Origin: Circinella umbellata
Lineage: Eukaryota; Mucoromycota; Mucoromycetes; Mucorales; Lichtheimiaceae
Direction: 5' to 3'
DNA length: 64,000 nt
Assembly: GCA_025093555.1 (NCBI GenBank)
Contig: JAIWNF010000006.1
Coordinates: 558,001-622,000, forward strand
Shown here piece by piece: positions 52,942 through 64,000 of this stretch. Each line of letters starts with the position of its first letter. Position 1 is the first letter of the stretch. The position numbers and the translations under genes are program-made. The notes beneath the pieces were generated by a model. It was not told where the DNA came from and ran no database searches. It saw only the letters and a program-made list of their open reading frames with translations.

Positions 52942-54090
52942 TTAAACTTGTAATGTATTATCATGTTCTTCTTCGTATTCAACTTCAACGCGTGCTCGTT
53001 TTCGCTTGGGTTGTTTTTCCTATTTAAAAATGATTATTAATATCTTAATCCGCAATCAAATGTAAAAGCAAAGTATTATCAAAACTTACAGTTTCTTGTT
53101 CTTCTTCCTCTTCATCTTCTTCTTCCCATTCAAATCCATCCTCAACATCTTCAATATCAGACTCATCTTCCAAATCAGATACAAATTCATGTTCAAATTC
53201 ATTCTCATCTTCTTCTTCTGCTTCCAATTCATTTTCATCTTCTTCACTTTCTTCATCCTGAGCTTCTTCAAGATCTTGATCCAATACTTTTTGCCATACA
53301 TCAGCATTGACATTCAAAGGTGCATCACCATAAGCCTTATTCTTTAATCTTTCAATCAATTCCTTTTCAATAGACTTCTCAAGTCTTGCTGCTGCTTCTG
53401 CTTTACGTTCACGATTAGCTTCACGACGTTCCAATTTCTTTTTAATACCAATCAATTGTGGTCGTTCATCTTCTTTCAATTTCAACTTTCTCATTCGAAT
53501 CAAATATTGTGTGATTTTGGTGAGACGTTGTTTACATTTATGTTGCAAAAAGTTGGGCCAATATAACAATTCTTTGTCGATCTATTTATAATATTATCCA
53601 TTAGATTAATTATGTTAAATATTTCGATACATGTTTCATCATAATATGGTAATGATGTTTACCTGTGCAAGTGCCTGTGCATAATTCTTTGATAATTTTA
53701 CTTTTTCCCACATTTTCGCTGGAGAATGGGCTCGTTCAGGTGTTTTCATGTAAAGGTAAAGAATACCTATCATTATTTATGATATTCTATACGTTAATAT
53801 CAATTATTAACCACTGTTACTGCTATTATCGTAATTACCATTATGTTCTCGAATTGTAGCATATCGACTACTTGCAAGAGGGCACGATTGACGATTACAT
53901 AAACCAGTGACATTATTTTCGTTACGACAAAAGTTTTGTCGAGGTGTTCTGGAAAAAAAAAACAAAAATTATAAGATTAATATACTTTTTCTTTTCTATA
54001 GATCGACTAGACAATTTATAAGACTTACTTGACTTTATATGAACAAAAGTGTTGATTAATAACTTGCCAAATAACTTCGTCCGATTGCAT
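52942..54090 (-). CDS. MAK16: Ribosome biogenesis protein MAK16
   Basis: A nucleolar factor needed for 60S subunit maturation. Five exons give about 300 residues. The N-terminus [20 protein letters not shown], then [20 protein letters not shown] and [20 protein letters not shown], is diagnostic of Mak16, including the four conserved cysteines. [20 protein letters not shown] follows, then an Asp/Glu-rich C-terminal run and a basic closing segment ([12 protein letters not shown]) that is probably a nuclear signal. It is transcribed toward SRP14. Identification is firm. Confidence 0.95.
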
Positions 54091-55173
54091 TATGTATGTA
54101 TATATTAATTTATTGTAAAGACGAAAGAGAAAGAGAGAGGGGTATTAAAACGATCGTTTTTTTTTTTTGGATCGCGCTCGTTGAAGTTAAAGAGGTAAGT
54201 AAGTTGTAGTAAAAAAAAAAATATGCTTCGAGAAATTTAGAGTAGAATGAATGGGGGAGGGGAGTTTTACTAAAAAAAACCCAGAATTACCTATAAGAAT
54301 GAAAACGTGTCACACATTTCAAATGATTATGTTTCAAGCCACATTACTTATGATAGGTTAGCATGATTATTTTATTTAAGCGAATAAAAAACTATTTGAT
54401 TATAAGAAAAGGAATCCTCGCTTTTTTCATCAAATAAAATAATAAAGAATGTTAGTTGCTAGCTAGGGAAAAAATAATCGCTACAACGATTAACTTTAGA
54501 TATACTACTATTATTAATAAACTTAACAGCCGCTAATCAAAGGTTCCATTACGTCATTTTAAATCGATCCAAAGAACAAACTATTCATTATTATGGCAAG
54601 TCATATCAAAAGTATATTTATCAAATAGTGTATTCCTATTGTTTTCTGAAACTTAAAAAGAAAGATATAAAAACTAGATGATGAATAAAATTGACAACAA
54701 ATAAATAAAATAAATCCGTGCGGTAGAATTAAGCCCTGACCTTTTTGCTGTGAAATTGGGAATTGCGGAACTGAAACCGAAAAATATGCAATCAAATGCT
54801 GTGACTTTTCTAGCCTTCTGAAAAGGGTTAATGGAACCTTTTTATAATAACGTTTGTTTTTTATCACCACACTAAAAAAAAGTTCCTTTCTCTCCTCGCA
54901 CACACACACAGAGAGAGAGAGTACTACACAGTTACTTACTCTATCTTGTTCTTCTACATTTAAAAAAAAACTCCTTCATTAACCACGTTTTAAAAGCAAG
55001 AGGAGCGTTCCTATATTCTTCTCTCGGTCGCTGCATACCCACTACTCCTCTCTTTTAACTACATCACTTGGTTTTTCAAATTGGTTTATCATTCTCTTTG
55101 TTTTACATACTCAAAAGAAACATATTATACCTACACTGATAAGCCTTCTATATAAATACGTAAAAAAGGTGAG
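54091..55173. other. Divergent intergenic region MAK16 / RXT3
   Basis: About 1.1 kb of AT-rich sequence; a purine/pyrimidine-rich stretch runs from 54890 to 55090 upstream of RXT3. Only short unsupported ORFs occur. It holds both promoters. Confidence 0.45.
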
Positions 55174-57746
55174 ATGACTGACAGAGAAACAACAACAGTA
55201 ACAACAACAACAACAGCAACAACAGCAACAACAGCAACAACAGCAACAACACCGATAGCAGCAACAGCAGCAACAGCAACGACGACAAGTTCTACAGCTG
55301 ATCCAAAGAATAGTGATGTAAGAAGAACATCACCTGATCTAGTTCACAAAACAAATGACATTTCAAAAAACAAGTTGTCGTCTTCTCCTTCTTCCCATGC
55401 TGGACATTCAAATTCAACTTTTTCTCCAGGTAATAAAGTAGAAAAGGGAGAAAGTGTGTGTGTGTGTGTAACCAGCTAAAAAAAATAGGAACAGATATAC
55501 TTATATGATAATGATCAATCTTGATAATGATAATAGGGTCGACATATTCAAATTCAACTACAAAAACTTTATATAATGCACCTTACGACACACCTGGTAT
55601 GCGGATGTCCGTATCTGCCGTATTAGCAGGAAGTGGACGAGATTCTACATACTATCGTGGTGCAACTACATCACCCAAACTTACTACAACAAATCATTCA
55701 TCCACGAAATCGCCGTCACCATCTACATTACCACTACCACGTTATGATCTAACAACAGTGAATCATAATAAAAATAAAGAACAAGTCGATAAATCATTAA
55801 CCAATGAACAGCTGGTACGTGCATTAACTTCAGTGCCACCAGAAGAAATTGATAAGAACGAAAATACCAAAAAGCCTTCTTCTTCTTCATCATTATCACC
55901 GTCACCATCAACAGCAACTACAAGCGACACAAAAGTGATCGGAAATGCATTAGCGGCCGTGGCAGCGACTGTTTCTCAACAACAGCGAAATTCACCTTTA
56001 TCACCCATATCACCTCCTTCTCAAAACACAGCAATGAAGACAGAGTCATCTGGAGCAGCAGTAGCAACAGCAACTGCCATTGGTAATCTAGCAGCTAATA
56101 TAAGTACCATCTTACAGGCGAATGGAGTTCAAAAGCAGCAACAAAACCATCTTCACCATCATCCACAAGTACCTCAACAAGAGCAAGCCGAAAAACGGCG
56201 ACCCAGCGCTTTACAGCTAACGCAAATGATCGATCAAGCTATTCGGTTCGGAGTACAGAATAATCAAGGACAAGATAATAATAATAATAATACAGTGGCT
56301 ATGCAAAACCATACTTATGATTCTTCACCTCATAAATTAAAAGGAAAATTATCTAATAAAGAAGAGCAAGAGCAGGAAGGACAGCAAAAAGAAAAAGAAA
56401 GGAGACAATTGCATCAAAAGATTGTTCGTAACGAAAAAGTATGGGAAAAATTAAAAGGGCTACCAGAGAAACGACTTGGTAAGTTATTTCATGTTTACAT
56501 TTTGGAAAGAGAGAGAAAAAAAAAAGAGGAAGAGAAGGAGGGACGAGAAAGAATGTATGGCGTGATTCAAAGTACGAAAAAAAATTGACCTTAGTCATCT
56601 CACCTGTTTAAAATATATAAATAGGATGCTTCCTCTATTCACCCGGGATGTTACTTCCGGTCAATGAAACACAATTAAATGGATTGATACAAGTGGTGAT
56701 ACCTGCAAGATACCTTACCTATGAAAATTCCCAAATGAAGCAGAAAGCTATATGGGGTACAGATATTTATACCGATGATTCTGATATTGTATCAAGTAAA
56801 TATGATGTTTTCATTATTATGTAGATGTAAATGCGTATATGTATATGTATATATATTATGTTCAAGAGATATAAAAACTTACATATAAAAACAAAATTGA
56901 ATTATTAGTGATTGTTCATTCTGGTAAATATGAAATGACATTTGTGGAACCTGAAATTGATCCAAGAGATCCGTTCTTTTTAGCTTTGGGTGCTTCTGAT
57001 ATGATGGTACATGAAGATCCATACCATTATCATAATAGAAAGAAAAGATCACTGTCAACACCGGAAGGTTATAGTGCTAATGGTAGTCTTATACCGGAAC
57101 ATGATCTAAAAGTCACTTTACGTGTTATGCCTACATTAAGACATTATACGGGTACCATACGAAATTTTATTGGATCTCGAACGTGGAATGGAGATCATGA
57201 CGGGGCAAGTTATTGGGTGGAGAATGTAGAAAAAATTCAGGTACAAACTTTTTGAAATTAATAATTTAATTGTATAGACATAATAGACTAATAGAATTGA
57301 GGGTTTTCTATATTTTTATAGCAAGGAGACGCACAGCCTACAGGTCGTCATGGAATCAAAGCTGGTATGAATAAATATGCTTATGAACGCTACTTAACAG
57401 TTGGACCTCCCCCATCTGTAAAACGACGCTGGCAACAATTGGATCAAGAAGAGCATTCTCTATCTTCATCAAATACCATTTTAAAACGATCAAAATTTTC
57501 AAAAACAAAGAAAAAAGCTAAAGTAGTAACACCTTCACCACCTCCACCACCACCTTCTGTTACTCCATCAACACCAACTGAACAACCTGCATCTCCTGCT
57601 ACTTCTAGTCGGCGACGTGTGCGGCGTGCCGCTGCCAAGGTAACAAAATTAAGAATAAAAGTAAAATATTTTGGTCGCTTGGCAACACAAAAAAAAAACC
57701 AGAAAACTAATTGATATATTTCTTTTTTTTACAGAATAAACGATAA
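55174..57746 (+). CDS. RXT3: Histone deacetylase complex subunit Rxt3
   Basis: A member of the Rpd3L histone deacetylase complex. Six exons (55174-55429, 55537-56478, 56625-56795, 56909-57240, 57322-57639, 57735-57746) join in phase to 676 residues. The first 400 residues are disordered: a Thr/Ala repeat (TTTTTATTATTAT), Ser/Pro- and Gln-rich stretches and a charged helix (EKVWEKLKGLPEKRLG). The Rxt3 domain follows: LIQVVIPARYLTYENSQMK, AIWGTDIYTDDSDIVSMIVH, SGKYEMTF and LKVTLRVMPTLRHYTGTIRN. The C-terminus is basic with a Pro run. The Rxt3-domain match to the ascomycete family is good; the last 12-bp exon (NKR-stop) is a plausible but weaker call. Confidence 0.88.
55196..55290 (+). repeat. 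ACA/GCA trinucleotide repeat, coding
   Basis: Tandem ACAACAGCA-type units encode the Thr/Ala repeat at the start of Rxt3. The array is prone to in-frame length change. Confidence 0.8.
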
Positions 57747-58122
57747 ACGATAAACTATTATATTATTACTAGCATTGATCATTTCATATTATTTGTCATA
57801 AACCATTCATTCATCATCACAATTATTATTTTAATTATTATTGTCCTATTTGTAACATGTATAACAAAACTTTAACAAATCAAAAATTCTTTTATGGTGT
57901 ATCATATTACAATTTTTTAAAATTTATATAGTCATGTGCTAAAAAAAAACAGCAAGCGGGAATTGTTTGTCAGTGTCCTTCTTTCTGTGTTACACACGTA
58001 ACTTTTGCCTAGAACTCTGTCTTGTTGCTTGGCTCTTTTCCTAACTTCCTCACCTCTCTTCCACTTTTCTTTTCTAACATTGTATTTTTGCAAAATAAAT
58101 AAATAAATAAATAACATAAATA
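57747..58122. other. Intergenic RXT3 / TVP18
   Basis: About 375 bp carrying the RXT3 3' flank and TVP18 promoter; AAAT tandem repeats (AAATAAATAAAT) lie about 20 bp upstream of the TVP18 ATG. No gene seen. Confidence 0.5.
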
Positions 58123-59211
58123 ATGGGTGTTGGTGACGAATTTGCTTCAAGAAACTTTTCTCTTTACGCGCAATGGTAAAAACTCTTCCATTCAACTATC
58201 TTTCTCTCTTTTCTAATAATAAAACTTTTCATTGTTAAGAAACAATAACCATTTATAACTCTTTTTCTTTTATAAATTATATTTTAGGTTAGGACTCATT
58301 TCTCTAATCTGTAAGCTGGTTTTTTCTATTTTTTTTTCTTTTCCATAAATAAATAAGAGGTTGCTTGTATTTAAATTGCCACGGCATACTAATTTTTTTC
58401 TTGTAACTCACTTGAATAGTGTTGGTTGTACTTGGTGTTTTCACGTTGGTCGGTAACCCTATCTTTTCTATTATTGGATGGTAAGTATAGCAAGGATATA
58501 TAATATAATTTAAAGAAGGAGAGAAAACGCGTTATTTTATTCTATTTTGAAATATTAAAACATATGTACGGTGTAGGGTATTTGCATTTATTCTTGTATT
58601 TGTTGAAGTTCCACTATGTACAAAGGTAAATTAATTAAAAAGCGCATGAAGATAGAAAAAAAAAGAGAGGTTTTTGCTAATATAATTTCTTTTATTAATA
58701 TGCAGTTCTGCCCTACCAGTCCAAAGTTGTAAGTCTTCAGAAGAAAAAACGCAGAAATGTCGATAAAAAAAAAACTAATAACTTTTATGTATATTTAGTG
58801 ACAATTTTGTTGCCAAATTTGAAAACTCGTACCTGAGAGGTGTTATGTACTTGACGTAAGTTCTTTTGGCTGGTTTGGTGTAACAAAAAGTATAAATATT
58901 CTCAAGGATATTGACCAAAAAATCTTGCACTATATCATTATCATTCTCAGTATGGCTGTTGTCATGTTCCTTTCTACTGTTATTAATACAACCGCGTTGG
59001 TAGCTCCTGCTGTCACACTTTTGTTGACTTTTATTTCTTATGGTAAGATATGGGAATTTATCATTTTAAATTAACAGATTCTTCACCAGTGATATCTTAG
59101 ACTCATACTTACTCACAATAATACTATTGTATAGCCATTGCTGGTTTAAAACAACAACCTCATGCTAGTTCCAAGATTCTTGGTGGAACAGGTGTTGATA
59201 ATGTCGTATAA
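58123..59211 (+). CDS. TVP18: Golgi membrane protein Tvp18
   Basis: A small late-Golgi/vesicle membrane protein of the TVP18 family. At least eight very small exons (five under 70 bp) give about 150 residues with four membrane spans. Landmarks are ASRNFSLYAQW, LLVVLGVFTLVGNPIFSIIG, FAFILVFVEVPLCTKFCPTS, FVAKFENSYLRGVMYLTMAV and a C-terminal SSKILGGTGVDNV. The C-P-T-S and E-V-P-L motifs and the number of spans match the family. Start chosen at the only ATG giving the conserved SRNFSLYAQW. The gene converges on the HAD hydrolase. Confidence 0.88.
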
Positions 59212-59518
59212 TCTTTTTTTTTTAATTTGAACGTATTCTTATTCGTTTTCATACGTTTTCTACTACTATTATTACCCTATTATTATTATTATCATTATTA
59301 TCATTATTATATTTCTATTATACATTTGTGTACAGAACCTTTTTCTTCTTGCTATACTTTTTCTTCTTAAAAAAAAGGAATAACTTATATATAAGTAAAG
59401 TCGTATTCACTACCTTACATACATATATTGTAACTGTAGATTACATTTAGAATTTATTTTGAAGGGGATTGTAATAAGGAAGAAAAGAAAGGAAATCTAT
59501 AAAGAGTAAAATTTATTA

Positions 59519-60965
59519 CTATACGGGAACACTCACTGTTGATGATGATGAAGGAGTATTTATAGGAGCAGTGGCAGTGGCAGTAGTGGTAGGAGTAGGA
59601 GTGGATGGTTGACGTTGGCAGTCAGATAATATATCGCATAATTCATTTAAACTTGCAATAGAATTTGGTATCGAAGCATTTTGTTTACTTATTTCTGCAG
59701 CTGCTGCTTCTGTTGCCGATAGTTTTGCTTCAGAGACAAATTCAGTGACAGCATCGTTATAAACTACATGAACGTATGTATTTGAGTTGTTCAATAATTT
59801 TGTCCGTACGTATATAATCGAAATATTATCATTGATGTTAATTAACATTACCTCTTTTCAATAAAGTTGAGTGGAACCCAGCGTTACGGGGTCCTATATA
59901 TCAGCATTAGAATAAAAGCATTAGAGAGAATATTTGTTTATTACATCTTATAGAGTGTACGACGCATACCATGAAAATCACTAAGTGTAATATGAAATGT
60001 ATAAAATTAGATGCTGTGATTACTTCATACGACACTATCATAAAATCTAAAGCTTACGTTTCAATATCATCACCAACATGAAGTGTTTCATCAGGATTTA
60101 TATCACCTCCTGCCATTTCCAATGCTGCTTTATATATTCTTGGGTCAGGTTTATCGTATCCAACAACACAGCTTGGTAGAATGAAATCGAAATATTGTGT
60201 GAGGTTTAAATCTTTTAGCATAAGTTCTACACAAAATAATTGGATTATTAGTATAAGTATAAGTATAAGTGTATGTATAGTTATATATACCTAAAGTATC
60301 ATCTGTATTGCTTACAACACCCATTTTAAATCCGCGTTTCTTTAATTCGGTTAATGTATCTGGTACATCTGGAAAGACTGTATATCCTTCAGCTGTTGTG
60401 AATCGAACCCATAAAATATCAAAGAGTTTATTATATACTGGATCCAGATCTATGCATATTTTCATATTAGTTTCTTTTATTACATCTTCTTTTTGCCCGC
60501 TTCTGATATATACCTTTTTTAACAGCGCCAGCAGTAATAAAAATTTCGTAAATCGTCTATAAATTAATAGGATGAATAAGCATCAACTAAATATTACTTG
60601 TTCGTTATAAACAACAAATAAATAATAATAACCTTTTCCCACCAACTGCGTGTTGACATGCCTAAATGACGACCGTAAAGTGGAGCTTGTTGAAGGTGAT
60701 TTCGATAGACTGGCCCATAATGTTGACTTATAGCCGCTTTAGTTATTTGTACCCCAAGTTTACCGGCTTCTTCAGCCTATAATAACAATTTTTTTATGCG
60801 TATTTAACATATTTGTATACTTGTCAACCCCTGACCGAACTCTTTATTACTTTTTTTTTAATATTAAAATGTCATAGTTACATATTGTAAAGAAACTGAA
60901 CCAATAGGTTTGAATAATGTAAGATAGGCATCAAAAGTAATTAGTTTTATACCTTGGCCTACCAT
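59519..60965 (-). CDS. HAD-family hydrolase, HDHD3-like
   Basis: HAD enzymes transfer phosphate via an aspartyl intermediate. About eight exons give roughly 300 residues. Motif I is ITFDAYLTLFKPIGSVSLQY (nucleophile D); motif II is KMGVVSNTDDTL; motif III is the lysine in GYDKPDPRIY; motif IV is HVGDDIE. The cap is helical (EEAGKLGVQITKAAI). These match HDHD3 and related soluble HADs, but the substrate is unknown. The C-terminal 50 residues (PSTPTPTTTATATAP) are a low-complexity Thr/Pro tail not found in typical HDHD3. The start is well supported because it begins directly before motif I. Confidence 0.85.
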
Positions 60966-61484
60966 TTTATTTAAAATTGTTCAATTGAGAGTAGTATAAA
61001 AGAAAAAGAATATTCTCGGGAATAGAAAAAAAGCGGAAAAGCTCTTGGTTGCAAAAGATCTTTTTATTAGTCCTTGTTTTCTGCAATAAAATGACATAAA
61101 TCGACAAGTTATCCGTTTTATAGTAAGAAAAAAAAAAGCGTGGAGTGTATTCGATTTCAATGTGGTTTAAATTTCAAGAGCCCAACACAGATACCGGATC
61201 CACCATTTTTTTTTTGTCTATTTGTCCAACCATCAACTTCATTCCTTTCTCGTTTCCTAATCCTTTATCAACTTATTTTGCTTGGCAACCAGAAAGAAAA
61301 AAAAAAGAGAAGCTTATTTCATTTTCTCGAATAAAGAAAACATGTAATCCAAACATGCTTTTATTATATAAGGTAAATTGGGTGTGTTTGTTTGTGTGTT
61401 AAAAAAAAAGGTGGAGGGAATCGGGAAATAGAGTGAAGAGAAAATAAGTGAGAAATAGTTTTTATAAGAACGGTACAACTTCTT
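60966..61484. other. Intergenic
   Basis: About 520 bp between two minus-strand genes, holding the HAD promoter and the tropomyosin 3' flank. No coding evidence. Confidence 0.5.
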
Positions 61485-62146
61485 TTACAATTCATCGAAT
61501 TGACGTGCCAATTCGTCCAACTCTGCCTTGGCAGTCTTGTACTTTTCTTCAAGTTCTTCATGAAGTTGTTCCTTTTCACCAAGTTCATTCTCCAAAGAGG
61601 TAACTTTACGTTCAGCATCTTCAGCCTTGAGATCAGCCTCATTGAACCTAAAAGAAAAAGTTCCCCCAATGAGTTAATAACGTGTATTTTTTTTTACTTT
61701 AGCACCCACACACACCCACACACACACCCATATATATATATATCCAATAACATTTCTTGAACACGTTCACAAAAAACTTCCTTCTTCCAAACCCCATAAA
61801 AAAAAGATAAAAAGAAAACTACACATTACTTGGATGACATGTCAGTAAGTTTAGCTTCGGTCTTTTCTAAGGACTCTTCGAGATTCTTAACTCGAATTTG
61901 CAAAGACAACAATTCATGGTCCTTGGCGGTGTGTTCAGATTCAAGTTGCTTTACTTGAGCCTCGAGTTCATCAGCATGTGCGTTAGCCTCATCGGCTTCG
62001 CTGCGAAGAGTTGCAAGTTTCTAAAACACAGAGACATGTCCAATTAATGTTTGTTTCTTTTTTTTCCCCTCTGCTTATAATAAAATAAATCCATATATCT
62101 AATATATTATAGAAAAAAAAATACTTACTTCCTTGAATTTTTCCAT
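61485..62146 (-). CDS. Tropomyosin, short (about 123 residues)
   Basis: A coiled-coil dimer that stabilises actin cables. Three exons give about 123 residues (MEKFKE, then KLATLRSEADEANAHADELE, and after the second intron FNEADLKAEDAERKV). The sequence is a continuous heptad coiled coil ending EKYKTAKAELDELARQFDEL, a typical fungal tropomyosin tail. Known yeast tropomyosins are 161 or 199 residues, so this one is shorter by about 38-40, one actin-binding period. The N-terminal block aligns with canonical fungal members, and the C-terminal block with their last 50 residues. I found no unspliced extra exon. Shares a divergent promoter region with the ING gene. Confidence 0.88.
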
Positions 62147-63082
62147 GATGTTTAAATAAAAAAGTTATAAATAGTTAAGAAAGAAAGAGAGCAAGAAAAA
62201 AAGACCGCGAAAGGCTTTAACGCACAGCACCAGATGACGCTCAAAAGACACGCGCCCCCTCTTTCCTCTTTTTTTGCTTCTCCTACCAACCAATGGAATT
62301 TAGTGCCTGTGCTTTTTTTTGGGTGCTGGGTATTTATCTTTTATATACCACATGTAATGTGCTATAAAAAACGTAGTATACCTCGTTTTCTTGTAAAAAA
62401 AAAAAAAAAGAGCGTATGATCATATATACAGTACATATTGCAGAAATAGAGAAGAGTTTTATTATCTATTTTTTACTTCTCTTTCCCCTTCATCATCAGA
62501 CATGTCACTCTATCGCCGTATAAACTATTATAGAAAGCTGTTGCTAAGCGATAACAATCATGATTTCTATACACTGACACCTGTGAACTGCTCCATAGAT
62601 AATCGGTTACCACAAAATTTTATAGTAGCTAAAGTTGTCATGAAACAGAATGTTTAGCAACAATATTAATAACCATGAAAATAGGTTTACTTCTCAAGAC
62701 AACACAACTCATCATTATTATATTGTATATATGAAAGGGTGTATAGACACAAGCACAGTTTTTTTCTTTGAAAAAAAAAAGTATTTTAATAACACCTTTT
62801 GATGAATAATGATAAAAAAAGTTAGTCTTGTTTTTGTTCATGTATGTTTCTTTAAAAAGTAATATGCGAAAGTCTAAGTGGCATATTTATGACGGACTTG
62901 TTTGGTGACTTTTTGTGTGAAATAAAAAAAAAAAATGCTTGGTTAAATGAACAAGTAATTTTTTTCTTTTTGAAATAAAACTTTCCACTTTAAAATAAAC
63001 TCTATATACCCCCCAACCCCCATCTCTCTCCCTCCTCTCCCATTCTCTCTTTTTTTTTTCTTTTTCTTCCAGGGTTCTATAA
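62147..63082. other. Divergent intergenic region tropomyosin / ING
   Basis: About 930 bp with purine and pyrimidine tracts. A long CT-rich run (63005-63060) precedes the ING ATG. It holds two promoters, no other gene. Confidence 0.5.
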
Positions 63083-63841
63083 ATGAGTATGTCGATAGCA
63101 GATATATTTGAAGACTATGTAGAAAGTAAGTCATTATCATTATACTCGACAATAACAATAACAACAATAATAATGATAACATACTTTGCTCATGTATTAT
63201 TATCGTTAGGTCTTCAAAATCTCCCTGGTGAAATCGATCAAAACATGCAAGAACTACGTAACATGGACGAAGAATTCCAACGTAAACAACAACAGCATAC
63301 TGTTTCTTTCTCTTTCATTCACTTTTTTTTTTCTTTGAAAAAAATAATTGGAACGGAACGAGCTAACAACAACAAACGATGATAAAAATAAAATATAGGC
63401 ATTCGCGAAACATACACTAAACTTCGACGATCCTATACTAAAGTACTACGAAACAATAATAATGCCAACACCTCTTCTATCAGCTTTACACAATCACGAT
63501 CTCAATTGGATAAAGAATATAAAAAAGCAGTAAACAAACAAGATCAGAAAATCGAATTAGCATTACGCATGTATGATTTAGTGTCAAAACATATCGAACG
63601 TATTGATTCACAAATGGCAAAAAGTGGTATTGATGGCGATTGGATTAATAATAATGCTAATGGAGCTCATGGTTATATGAATGGACACCCCACAGCTTCA
63701 ACAACGGCAGCGATTACATCGACAACAGCGTCACGAAAAAGAGCAGCGCCAAATGGTTGGGACGATTGGAGAAATGGTAGTGTTGATGGTGGACCACGTA
63801 AACGATCATCATTGGGTCCTTCATCGATTAGGAAAAGGTGA
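63083..63841 (+). CDS. ING-family protein (N-terminal part; may continue past the window)
   Basis: ING proteins read H3K4me3 with a PHD finger and recruit histone acetyltransferase or deacetylase complexes. Three exons are visible (63083-63125, 63210-63281, 63399 onward). They give SIADIFEDYVESLQNLPGEI, NMQELRNMDEEFQ, IRETYTKLRRSYTKVL and KKAVNKQDQKIELALRMYDL, i.e. the ING N-terminal dimerisation helices. A basic nuclear region follows. The frame stops at 63839-63841 (RKR-stop) without a PHD. A donor-like GTGAAG at 63838 and an acceptor-like TTCCAG near 63985 could splice to a PHD exon beyond position 64000. The transcript is therefore either PHD-less or incomplete here. Confidence 0.75.
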
Positions 63842-64000
63842 AGATAGATAGCTAGATAGATATAAATAGGATGATGATTCATTGTGTACTTTAGGATGTG
63901 TATATATGTGTGTATTTCATATAAGAAAAGGAGGAAAGGATTATTACTCATTGTATATGTGTATTAGAACACATCATTCTTCCAGACCTAATCCATCTAC
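63842..64000. other. Right edge, possible ING intron
   Basis: AT-rich sequence ending in a pyrimidine-AG acceptor-like site near 63985, followed by bases that could open an exon in frame. Confidence 0.35.

Overview
This window is nuclear DNA from a fungus. It is very AT-rich, and its protein genes are cut by many short introns (about 50-200 bp, GTAAGT-type donors and TAG/CAG acceptors). It carries fungal orthologues such as a GILT with a CPD motif, Tvp18, Rxt3, a Mak2/Mak3-type hybrid histidine kinase, an Nha1/Sod2-type antiporter, Mak16 and a Dia2/Pof3-like TPR-F-box-LRR protein. Together with a trichome-birefringence-like (PC-esterase) protein and a BRF2-like factor, this points to an early-diverging fungus, most likely Mucoromycota. 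That lineage call is inference from gene content, not from a database search.

Layout, left to right: a degenerate mitochondrial dehydrogenase-kinase-like protein (469-2341 +); a long non-coding gap; a BTB/POZ protein (5305-8031 +); a pogo-like MITE (8432-8607); SERP1/RAMP4 (+) converging on a GILT thiol reductase (-); an M50B-like membrane protease (+); a GMF/ADF-homology actin regulator (+) converging on a PC-esterase/TBL-like protein (-); then, all on the minus strand, a His-rich SAM methyltransferase, a Na+/H+ antiporter, a hybrid histidine kinase of about 2,450 residues (23507-33016) and mitoribosomal mS41.

The right half holds an F-box/Cys-rich protein (+), complex I NDUFB3 (+), mitochondrial Hsp70 (-), a TFIIB-family BRF2-like factor (+), Cu/Zn superoxide dismutase (-), a 2.6-kb gene desert, the TPR-F-box-LRR gene (-), NKAP (-) sharing a 172-bp divergent promoter with SRP14 (+), MAK16 (-), RXT3 (+), TVP18 (+), an HDHD3-like HAD hydrolase (-), a short tropomyosin (-), and an ING-family gene (+) that may run off the right edge.

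Most genes are housekeeping functions: ER/Golgi traffic (SRP14, RAMP4, Tvp18), mitochondria (Hsp70, NDUFB3, mS41), chromatin (Rxt3, ING), ribosome biogenesis (Mak16) and the actin cytoskeleton (GMF, tropomyosin). They do not form a co-regulated cluster. I see no rRNA, tRNA, CRISPR array or autonomous transposon. The most notable features are a pseudokinase-like PDK/BCKDK, a BRF2-like TFIIB relative, a three-period tropomyosin, a His-rich loop in a methyltransferase, a TA-flanked pogo-like MITE with internal repeats, and two genes whose first coding exon is only the ATG.
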